DNA from: JAVVFH01 sp032250585
Lineage (GTDB): Bacteria > Pseudomonadota > Gammaproteobacteria > Xanthomonadales > SZUA-36
Direction: 5' to 3'
DNA: 20,377 bases
NCBI GenBank assembly: GCA_032250585.1
Contig: JAVVFH010000034.1
Span: forward strand, 1 to 20,377
Positions within the stretch are counted from its first letter, which is position 1. Each line of letters starts with the position of its first letter. The translations under genes were made by a program, and so were the position numbers. Below the pieces are notes generated by a model, which saw only the letters and a program-made list of their open reading frames with translations, was not told the DNA's origin and searched no databases. This document shows, piece by piece, positions 7,361 to 13,996 of this stretch.

Positions 7361-8167
7361 ATGTTCCCGGATAAAGTAATATGGATCAGCGGCGCTTCGT
7401 CGGGCATCGGCGAGGCGCTGGCGCTGCAATTCGCGGCGCAGGGCGCGAGGCTGGTGCTCTCAGCGCGCCGCGAGCAGGAACTGCAGCGGGTCAAGGCCCT
7501 CTGTGAAACGGGCGGACTGCCTGCGCGGAACGTGCTCGTACTGCCGCTGGACGTCACCGACGGGGAGGCCATGCCGGGCGCGCTGCGAAGCGTTCTCGAC
7601 GCCTTCGGCCGCGTCGACATGCTGATCAATAATGCGGGCATCTCGCAACGGTCGCTTTGCGTGGACACCGACATGAGCGTTTATCGGCGGCTGTTCGAAG
7701 TCGATGTGCTGGGGCAGATCGCGCTGACGAAGACCGTGCTGCCGCGGATGCTCGAGCAGGGCAGCGGCCACATCGCGATCATGGCTTCGGTCGCCGGGAA
7801 GGTCGGCGCGCCCTACCGCACCGGCTACTGCGCGGCCAAGCATGCGGTGATGGGCTTTTACGACGCGCTGCGCGCCGAAGTCAGCCACCACGGCATCGAG
7901 GTCACCACCATCACGCCCGGCTTCATCCGCACCGAAATCTCGGTGCACGCCCTTGCCGGCGACGGCAGCGAATACGGCAAAATCGACAAGGAGATCGCCG
8001 GCGGCATGGACGTGAGCCGCTGCGCCGAAGTCATCATGGCGGGTTTCCGCAAGGGCCAACCGGAAATCGCGGTCGGCGACGGGCCGGAAATGAAGGCCCT
8101 GTGGCTGAAAAGGCTGTTTCCGAAGATCCTGTTCAAAAAAGCCGCGCAGATGGCCCGCGAGCCGTGA
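7361..8167 (+). CDS. Short-chain dehydrogenase/reductase (classical SDR, DHRS7-like)
   Basis: 268 residues with a Rossmann fold. The nucleotide-binding GASSGIG is at residues 11-17, and NNAG at 90-93. The catalytic residues are Ser143 (MASVAG), Tyr156 and Lys160 (YCAAK). An Arg after the second beta-strand (SARREQE) favours NADP(H). The C-terminal KALWLKRLFPKILFKKAAQM is basic and amphipathic, as in membrane-associated DHRS7/DHRS7B-like members. The substrate is not predictable, but an alcohol or ketone such as a lipid or steroid is possible. It stands alone on the plus strand. It converges on ilvB with a 35-base gap in which I see no terminator. Confidence 0.92.
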   Translation: MFPDKVIWISGASSGIGEALALQFAAQGARLVLSARREQELQRVKALCETGGLPARNVLVLPLDVTDGEAMPGALRSVLDAFGRVDMLINNAGISQRSLCVDTDMSVYRRLFEVDVLGQIALTKTVLPRMLEQGSGHIAIMASVAGKVGAPYRTGYCAAKHAVMGFYDALRAEVSHHGIEVTTITPGFIRTEISVHALAGDGSEYGKIDKEIAGGMDVSRCAEVIMAGFRKGQPEIAVGDGPEMKALWLKRLFPKILFKKAAQMAREP

Positions 8168-8202
8168 TTCGGGGCGTACCACGTTGACCGCTGCCGGCCG
8201 CT

Positions 8203-10056
8203 TCAGAACATCGAGGAGCCGTCGATGTCGTCCTCGCGGGTCAGTTTGCGCGACGGAATGAAGTCGCCGGTGATCATCTGGTCGTAAGTGAGGCCCGGAC
8301 CCACCATCGGATAGACGCCGGCGTCGGGATCGATGATGACTTCAAGAAACGCCGGGCCGGGGAACTCCAGCCAGCTGCGGATGATGCGATCGGTGTCGCC
8401 CTTGTGCTCCAGGCGCGCGGCGAACTCGAAGCCGTCCGCCTCGGCGGCCTTGACGAAATCCTTTTTGCGCAGCGATTTATCGCTGGCCGACATGCGGCCC
8501 TTGTAGTAAAGCTTTTGCCACTGCCTCACCATGCCGTCGCCGAAATTGTTCAATACCAGGACCTTGATGGGCAGATCATAGCTGGTCGCCGTCTCCAGTT
8601 CGCCCAGGTTCATGCGGATGCTGGCGTCGCCGTCCACGTCGATGACCAGCAGGTCCGGCCGCGCGAACTGTGCGCCGATGGCGGCCGGCAGGCCGAAACC
8701 CATGGTGCCCATGCTGCCCGAGGTCAGCCACAGGCGCGGCTGGCGGAAGTCGAAATACTGTGCAGCCCACATCTGGTGCTGGCCCACGCCGGTGGAAATG
8801 ATGGCGTCGCCGCCGGTAATGGCGTTGATGCTTTCAATGATCGCATAGGGCTGGATCAGCTCGCTGTCGCGGTCATAGTTCAGGCAGTAGCGGCGTTTCA
8901 GGTCGCCGATCTCGGCATGCCATTCGCTGAAGTCCGTGGCAACACGGTGCTGCTGCGCGTAATCGCACAGGGCCTGCAGGCTCTCGGGCAGCATGCCCAC
9001 GTGGCACCATTCCACCGCCTTGACCTTGCCGATCTCGGATGGGTCGATATCGAACTGGGCGATGCTGCGGGCCTTCGGCGCGAACTTCGCCGGTACACCG
9101 GCCACGCGATCGTCGAAGCGCGCGCCGACCGCAATCAGGAAATCACAGTCCTCCACGGCGTAATTGGCGCTGGCGATTCCATGCATGCCCAGCATGTGCA
9201 GTGACAGCGGCCGGGTGGTGTCGACCGCGCCAATGCCCATCAGCGTGGTGGTAACCGGAATGCCGAAACGATCCGCAAAAAGTCGCAGCTGTTGTGATGC
9301 CTCGCTGTTGATGACGCCGCCGCCGGCATAGATCAGCGGCCGCTGCGCGGCCTCCAGCATGCCGAAGAAAGCCGCGCATTTATCGTCGTCCAGCCGATTG
9401 TTGCGCACCGAGACGATACGCTGACGGTAGCCGGTAACGGGCAGCAGGCCCGACCCCTTGAAGCTTCCGCACCAGTTCTGAACGTCCTTGGGCAGGTCGA
9501 CGACGACAGGACCGGGGCGCCCGGTGCGTGCGATTTCAAATGCAGTGCGGATGGTCGCTTCGAGCTTTTCCGGTTCAGTAACCAGAAAGGTGTGCTTGGC
9601 GACCGGCCCCAGGCAACTTGAAACCGGCGCTTCCTGGAAGGCGTCGGTGCCGATGGCGTGGGTGGGAACCTGCCCGCAGATGACCACGATGGGTGTGGAA
9701 TCGGCCATGCAGTCGCGCACCGGCGTAACCGTGTTGGTGGCCCCCGGCCCGGAAGTCACCATGACCACGCCGACTTCGCCGCTGGCGCGCGCATAGCCCG
9801 ACGCCATGAAGCCCGCGCCCTGCTCGTTAGCGGGCACGATCAGCGGCATCGGCTCACTGCCGTCGGCCTGCCGATGCTCGCGGTTGTAGCGGAACACGGC
9901 GTCGTAAGTGGGCAGTATGGCGCCGCCGCTGTAACCGAAAATCGTATCGACGCCTTCGTCGGCAAGCACCTGCACGACCATTTCCGCGCCGGACAAAGTC
10001 TGTCCCGACAAGGGGTGCGCCGGCGCATCCACTGCTTGGCTTGGTAAATTCATCAT
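8203..10056 (-). CDS. ilvB: Acetolactate synthase, catalytic (large) subunit
   Basis: 617 residues. This cytoplasmic, ThDP- and FAD-dependent enzyme makes acetolactate or acetohydroxybutyrate in valine, leucine and isoleucine synthesis. The domains are in order: N-terminal PYR domain (GAEMVVQVLADEGVDTIFGY, catalytic Glu78 in NEQGAGFMASGYARASG, VTSGPGATNTVTPVRD), central FAD domain (GIPVTTTLMGIGAVD, then LHMLGMHG), and C-terminal PP domain with the ThDP-Mg motif DGDASIRMNLGELETA and LVLNNFGDGMVRQWQ. The residue before the catalytic Glu is Asn, where the common form has His, and HMA is FMA, so it belongs to a divergent branch. I chose the ATG at 10056 (MMNLPSQ), just before the homologous part. 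A longer frame to 10122 runs into the intergenic region. The regulatory subunit gene is divergent rather than downstream. Confidence 0.95.
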   Translation of the reverse strand: MMNLPSQAVDAPAHPLSGQTLSGAEMVVQVLADEGVDTIFGYSGGAILPTYDAVFRYNREHRQADGSEPMPLIVPANEQGAGFMASGYARASGEVGVVMVTSGPGATNTVTPVRDCMADSTPIVVICGQVPTHAIGTDAFQEAPVSSCLGPVAKHTFLVTEPEKLEATIRTAFEIARTGRPGPVVVDLPKDVQNWCGSFKGSGLLPVTGYRQRIVSVRNNRLDDDKCAAFFGMLEAAQRPLIYAGGGVINSEASQQLRLFADRFGIPVTTTLMGIGAVDTTRPLSLHMLGMHGIASANYAVEDCDFLIAVGARFDDRVAGVPAKFAPKARSIAQFDIDPSEIGKVKAVEWCHVGMLPESLQALCDYAQQHRVATDFSEWHAEIGDLKRRYCLNYDRDSELIQPYAIIESINAITGGDAIISTGVGQHQMWAAQYFDFRQPRLWLTSGSMGTMGFGLPAAIGAQFARPDLLVIDVDGDASIRMNLGELETATSYDLPIKVLVLNNFGDGMVRQWQKLYYKGRMSASDKSLRKKDFVKAAEADGFEFAARLEHKGDTDRIIRSWLEFPGPAFLEVIIDPDAGVYPMVGPGLTYDQMITGDFIPSRKLTREDDIDGSSMF

Positions 10057-10171
10057 CGTCCGAAGTGTCTGACAATTGATACTGCATTGCAATAGCCGGG
10101 ATTCTGCGCCAACATGGCGCAATCAGAGCCAAACCGGATTTTTGCGGTGCCCCGCCGCAATGAACCTCATC
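10057..10171. promoter_or_regulatory. Shared ilvB/ilvH intergenic region with two dyads
   Basis: Both acetolactate synthase subunit genes are read outwards from this 115-base gap, so one control region could set both. It holds the dyad TGCGCCA-ACA-TGGCGCA (10105-10121) and the palindrome ATTGCAAT (10086-10093), which are candidate operators. I see no branched-chain-residue leader peptide or attenuator hairpin with a T tract. No strong -35/-10 pair stands out in either direction. Confidence 0.45.
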
Positions 10172-10672
10172 ATGCGACACATTATCTCCATCCTTATGCA
10201 GAACGAAGCCGGCGCGCTCGCGCGCGTTGCGGCCCTGTTCTCCACGCGCGGCTACAATATCGAGTCGCTCAGCGTGGCGCCCACCGAGTACCACGAGATT
10301 TCTCGCCTGACGTTGGTCACCAGCGGCTCCGACGAGGTTATCGACCAGATCAACAAGCAGTTGCTCAAACTGGTCGACGTGGTCAACACCGCCGACATGA
10401 CCATGGACGACCACATCGAGCGCGAACTGCTGCTGATGAAGGTGCGCGTGGCGGATGATGCCAGGCAAACCCTGGAGCAACTCATCGACTCGGCCGGGGC
10501 GCGGGTGCTGGATGATTGCCCGGAGACCTACACGCTGGAGTTGACCGGCACCAATGCCCGCGTCGACGGATTCATCGAGCGCGTGGTCTGCTGTTCGGAA
10601 ATCATCACCGTGGTGCGCAGCGGCGCGATGGCCATAGCTCGCGGCCACCATGTTTTGGGCAACGCCCTCTGA
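10172..10672 (+). CDS. ilvH: Acetolactate synthase, regulatory (small) subunit
   Basis: 166 residues from the ATG at 10172 (MRHIISILMQNEAGALARV), which aligns with the start of E. coli IlvH. An ATG at 10160 would add four residues, and neither has a strong ribosome binding site. The N-terminal ACT domain (about 1-75) carries ALFSTRGYNIESLSVAPTEY and the valine-binding-type loop NEAGALARV. The C-terminal domain follows (HIERELLLMKVRV to VVRSGAMAIARG). The subunit activates the catalytic subunit and confers valine feedback inhibition. It is transcribed away from ilvB, which is unusual, and ends before a strong terminator. Whether it should be called ilvH or ilvN cannot be settled here. Confidence 0.95.
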   Translation: MRHIISILMQNEAGALARVAALFSTRGYNIESLSVAPTEYHEISRLTLVTSGSDEVIDQINKQLLKLVDVVNTADMTMDDHIERELLLMKVRVADDARQTLEQLIDSAGARVLDDCPETYTLELTGTNARVDGFIERVVCCSEIITVVRSGAMAIARGHHVLGNAL

Positions 10673-10692
10673 GGCGGGCCGGGCGTTTCTTA

Positions 10693-10741
10693 GTCTGCAA
10701 GCGACGGTTATCGCGGCTGAAAAGCCGCTCTCACAGCAGAC
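10693..10741. repeat. REP-like two-level hairpin
   Basis: An outer 6-bp stem (GTCTGC at 10693-10698 with GCAGAC at 10736-10741) encloses an inner perfect stem-loop GCGGCT-GAAA-AGCCGC (10713-10728). The inner hairpin with a small loop in a post-gene gap resembles the repetitive extragenic palindromes of pseudomonads and relatives. Only one copy is present here, so repetitiveness is an inference. It sits between ilvH and its terminator. Confidence 0.45.
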
Positions 10742-10769
10742 CTCACAAGGCTCGCCCGCTGCCAATGCA

Positions 10770-10797
10770 AAAGCCCGGCTCGAAGCCGGGCTTTTTT
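10770..10797. terminator. Rho-independent terminator, probably bidirectional
   Basis: A perfect 10-bp stem AAGCCCGGCT / AGCCGGGCTT (10771-10780 and 10784-10793) with a 3-base loop CGA is followed by a run of T on the plus strand. It is preceded by a short A run, which would serve the minus strand. It lies about 100 bases after ilvH and 21 bases beyond the stop of the TonB-dependent receptor gene, so it probably ends both converging transcripts. Confidence 0.92.
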
Positions 10798-10817
10798 ATA
10801 CCCGAGCTCTGGTCCGC

Positions 10818-13319
10818 TCAGAACTGGTAGGTGACCTCCAGACCGTAGGAGCGCAGCGCCGAGGGGTGGATGAAAGAGCCGCCGAACTCGGGCGCCGGGA
10901 TCACTTCCTGCAGGTATTCCTCGTCGCCGAGGTTGCGTGACCACAGCGTGAAGATCCAGTTCTCGTTGCTCAGCGCCAGGCGGGCGTTGAAGGTGTCGTA
11001 GGCATCGCGTTTCGCGCGGCTGAAATCCTGTTCGATGCCCGGCCCGAAGAACACCTGCCAGATGGTCGGCGTGCGCTGACCCTGCAGCGTGTGGAACCAC
11101 ATGTCGCCGACATAGGCCCAGTCGAGTCGAGCCATCAGGTTCCAGTCGCTGCCGAAGGGAATGTCCAGCTGGCCGCCGAGGTTGAAGGTTTCGTCGGCCG
11201 CTTGCGGCATGCTGTTGCCGACCGTTATGGGGCGGTTGGTGTTTCTCTTGATCTCGCTGTCGAGCAGGCCGACGCCGCCGTAGAGGCGGAAAATATCGGT
11301 CAGCCGCCAGTTGAAATCCGCCTCGAAACCGCGCACCTCGGCCTTGTCGATGGTGGTGACCACGCGCATCAGGCCAAAGGGACCGGCGAAAAACTCGAAG
11401 AACTGATTGTCGTCGATGTCGTTCTGGAACGCCGCCGCGTTGATGCGCAGGCTGTCGTTCAGCCAGCTGGTTTTGAGGCCCACCTCGAAAGAATCGGTTA
11501 CTTCCTTGTCGTACTCGTCACGGATGGTCAAGCCGGCGTCGACCAGCTCACCCGGGCCGCCGAAGCCAGTGTTGTACCAGAAATTGATCAGGTCCTCGGA
11601 ACCGATCGAATTAAAGCCGCCGCTGCGGAAACCGCGGCCCCAGCTGGCGTAGACATTCAGGTTATCGGTAGCCGACCAGCGCCAGGTGACTTTGGGCTGC
11701 CACTCGCTGAAATCCGCCTGGCGGTCCGGGACGCCGTCCGGAAACTGGTTGAACGCCGGATTGAGCGGCTGACCCGCGAGGTTGATGTTCAGCCCCGAGG
11801 ACAGCACGTTCGGCACCTTGTTGGACACCGTGCGGTCTTCCTCGTCGTAACGCAGCGCCAGGGCGAGTTCCATGGTATCCCCCAGGTCGAATTCGAGCTG
11901 GCCGTAAGCGGCGAATACGTCGGTGTCAAAATCATCCCAGAACAGCAGGTCGGTCGGGTTCGGGCCCTCGGGGCCGATGAAAGGCTGGCGCAGGAAGCCC
12001 TGGCCCTGGTCGGCGCCGTAACCGACCACCACTTCACGCTCGATGTTGAGGTAGTACACACCGGCGATCCAGCGCATGGCCCGGTCTTGCGTGGAGGTCA
12101 GGCGCAGTTCGAAACTCACGTCTTGCTGATTGCGCTCCTGGTATTGGTAACCGTCGCAGGAAAGCGCCGTGTAGGGGCCGTAGACACCGACGAAGTCGGC
12201 ACCGCCCGCCGAGGGCGGCGGCAGCACCAGGAAAGGTGCCAGTGGCTCCCCGAACAGGTCCGGGCGCGTAAAGCTGTTGAGCGTCAGGCGGTCCTGCTGG
12301 CACTGAGGAAGCAGTTCGTAGCCATAAAAGGTCGCGCTGGTGCCGTCCGACAGCAGGTATTCCTCGAGGTCGGAATAAGCGGCGATCGCCGTCACATCAA
12401 ACGCGTTCAGGCTCCAGTCCGCCTTGACCGAAAACGTATCGGTTTCCTGCTCGTTTTCACCCGGCACATTGAAGCCGAAGGTGAATTCGTGTTCGTTCAC
12501 GTCCTTGAAGAAGGCCGGGCTGCCGAGAAAATCGACGAAGGCGGGAATCGCGAACACCGCGTTGAAATTGATCGCACCGCCTTCGGCTTCCGAAGCGGAA
12601 GCGCGGAAGTCCAGTTCGAAGTCTTCGCTGACGTCCCAGACCAACCGGCCCCGCAGGCCCTGGTCCTCGAGGAAATCGACGGCGTCGTCGGCACCGGTGA
12701 AGGCGTTGTCGTAGTGCCCGTCGGTCTCGCGACTGTACGCGGTCAGACTACCTGCCAGCGTGTCCCCGGCGATGGGGCCGCTGATCAGGGCCGAGGCATC
12801 CCAGGAGGAATTGTTGCCGATGCCCGCGCGGGCCTTGAACACCGGCTCAGCGCCCGGCTTCAGCGTGTTGACGATGATCGCGCCGGCCACCGCGTTGCGC
12901 CCGTAGAGGGCGCCCTGCGGGCCTTTCAGGACTTCGATCTGTTCGAGGTCGATCAACTCACCGTTGAAGGCGTTGGGATTGGTCACCAGCACGCCGTCGA
13001 CCACGTAGGCGAAGGTCGACTCGGCGTCGCGGGTCGAGACGATGCCGCGAATGCTGACCTGGGTGTCGCCGACGTTTGCCGTATCGACGATGGTCACGTT
13101 CGGTATCAGTTCGATGAAATCCGCCGGGCGCTCGATGCCGGCGTCCCGGATCTGCTCCGCGCTGAAGGCGGTGACTGCGATCGGGACTTCCTGGATGTTC
13201 TCGGCGCGTTTACGGGCGACGACGGTCACTTCTTCCAGGGCCGTTTCGGCGTAAGCGCCGCCGAAGGTGGCGGCGGCGATGAATGCGATCAGGCTTTTCT
13301 TGAGTAATTGCGTATTCAT
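10818..13319 (-). CDS. TonB-dependent outer-membrane receptor
   Basis: 833 residues. The N-terminal signal peptide MNTQLLKKSLIAFIAAATFG probably ends at AYA-ET (residue 24). It is followed by a TonB-box-like segment (LEEVTVVARKR) and the plug domain (about 40-160), which contains PIAVTAFSAEQIRDAG, VSIRGI, AYVVDGV, LEQIEVLKGPQGALYGRNAVAGAI and VNTLKPG. The rest is a 22-strand-type beta-barrel ending in LRSYGLEVTYQF, with the terminal Phe expected for outer-membrane assembly. Such receptors import scarce or large substrates using TonB energy. This one resembles the receptors expanded in sphingomonads and marine gammaproteobacteria, whose ligands are mostly unknown. It lies 68 bases downstream of the amidohydrolase gene on the same strand, so it may serve the catabolic cluster. 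No siderophore-specific feature is seen. Confidence 0.95.
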   Translation of the reverse strand: MNTQLLKKSLIAFIAAATFGGAYAETALEEVTVVARKRAENIQEVPIAVTAFSAEQIRDAGIERPADFIELIPNVTIVDTANVGDTQVSIRGIVSTRDAESTFAYVVDGVLVTNPNAFNGELIDLEQIEVLKGPQGALYGRNAVAGAIIVNTLKPGAEPVFKARAGIGNNSSWDASALISGPIAGDTLAGSLTAYSRETDGHYDNAFTGADDAVDFLEDQGLRGRLVWDVSEDFELDFRASASEAEGGAINFNAVFAIPAFVDFLGSPAFFKDVNEHEFTFGFNVPGENEQETDTFSVKADWSLNAFDVTAIAAYSDLEEYLLSDGTSATFYGYELLPQCQQDRLTLNSFTRPDLFGEPLAPFLVLPPPSAGGADFVGVYGPYTALSCDGYQYQERNQQDVSFELRLTSTQDRAMRWIAGVYYLNIEREVVVGYGADQGQGFLRQPFIGPEGPNPTDLLFWDDFDTDVFAAYGQLEFDLGDTMELALALRYDEEDRTVSNKVPNVLSSGLNINLAGQPLNPAFNQFPDGVPDRQADFSEWQPKVTWRWSATDNLNVYASWGRGFRSGGFNSIGSEDLINFWYNTGFGGPGELVDAGLTIRDEYDKEVTDSFEVGLKTSWLNDSLRINAAAFQNDIDDNQFFEFFAGPFGLMRVVTTIDKAEVRGFEADFNWRLTDIFRLYGGVGLLDSEIKRNTNRPITVGNSMPQAADETFNLGGQLDIPFGSDWNLMARLDWAYVGDMWFHTLQGQRTPTIWQVFFGPGIEQDFSRAKRDAYDTFNARLALSNENWIFTLWSRNLGDEEYLQEVIPAPEFGGSFIHPSALRSYGLEVTYQF

Positions 13320-13387
13320 GTTTCATACCCCACGTATGGCGCCGGTGATCCGGCTTGAATTTTGGCCGGCTTGCGGCCGGGTCGCTT
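13320..13387. other. Gap between amidohydrolase and TonB receptor genes with two GC hairpins
   Basis: Two small hairpins, CCGGC-TTGCG-GCCGG (13366-13380) and GCCGG-TGAT-CCGGC (13341-13354), lie in the 68-base gap. Neither is followed by a T tract on the minus strand, so full termination is doubtful. They could lower read-through or protect the upstream mRNA. A separate promoter for the receptor is not obvious. Confidence 0.35.
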
Positions 13388-13984
13388 TTACAGCGCTTCG
13401 ATCATGGTCAACAGGTCGGACAGATGTACTACATCGGCATATTTTGCTTGTAAATCAAACAGGTTGGCGCAATGTGCCTGCTCGTTTCGGTCGCCGACCG
13501 CCTCGCACGGCACGACCACCGGGTAATCGTGCTGCAGGCCGTCCACCGCGGTGGCCCGCACGCAGCCGCTGGTGGTCAAACCGGTCACGACCAGCGAGTC
13601 GGCGCCGGCGGCGCGCAGGCACCGGTCCAGGTCGGTTGCGAAGAAGGCCGAAGCCCACTGCTTTTCGATCAGCACCTCACCGGGCTGCCGATCCAGCCGT
13701 GGATCGACCTCGACCCATTCGCTGCCGGGCTGCAGCAGGTTCAGCGCCGGCAGGCGCGCCCGGAACACCCGCGCCTCCGCCGGTGAGCGATACACGACCG
13801 TGGTGAAGAAAACCGGCAGGCCGCGCTGGCGGAAAACGTCCAGCAGGCGCCGACAGGCCGCCACCACGGCGTCGGCCTGCGAACCCAGCGCACAGGACGG
13901 GTCGGTAAAACCGTTGATCATATCGACCACGACCAGCGCCGGCTTTCGGCCCAGGCCCTGGAATTGTCGTTCCAGATCGGTCAC
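13388..13984 (-). CDS. Isochorismatase-family cysteine hydrolase (N-carbamoyl amidohydrolase-like)
   Basis: 198 residues. The catalytic triad typical of the family is complete: Asp21 in LVVVDMINGF, Lys108 in EKQWASAFF and Cys141 in TSGCVRATAVDG, the last preceded by the usual cis-peptide region GLTTSG. Family members include isochorismatase, nicotinamidase and N-carbamoylsarcosine amidase. The triad layout and the adjoining hyuA/hyuB genes favour hydrolysis of an N-carbamoyl or other amide product. The start is a GTG (13984), 12 bases after the hyuB stop, with a GAGG-type site upstream. It is the last gene of the tightly spaced catabolic series. The substrate is inferred from context only. 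Confidence 0.88.
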   Translation of the reverse strand: MTDLERQFQGLGRKPALVVVDMINGFTDPSCALGSQADAVVAACRRLLDVFRQRGLPVFFTTVVYRSPAEARVFRARLPALNLLQPGSEWVEVDPRLDRQPGEVLIEKQWASAFFATDLDRCLRAAGADSLVVTGLTTSGCVRATAVDGLQHDYPVVVPCEAVGDRNEQAHCANLFDLQAKYADVVHLSDLLTMIEAL

Positions 13985-13996
13985 GTTAGTCCGCCC

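Noticed and set aside
7169..7429. Minus-strand 86-codon open frame overlapping the SDR start
   Set aside because: It lies in a different frame from the rraA remnant and shows no similarity. The remnant reading is better supported.
10057..10122. Leader peptide or attenuator ahead of ilvB
   Set aside because: No short frame rich in Leu, Val or Ile and no hairpin with a T run is seen before the start codon.
11091..13307. A 738-codon open frame on the plus strand, antisense to the TonB-dependent receptor
   Set aside because: The minus-strand product is a complete, recognisable receptor with signal peptide and terminal Phe. The antisense translation has no known motifs and is rich in Val, Gly and Arg, as expected when the third-position GC bias removes stops.
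13320..13387. Factor-independent terminator between the amidohydrolase and receptor genes
   Set aside because: The hairpins have only 5-bp stems and no T tract on the minus strand.
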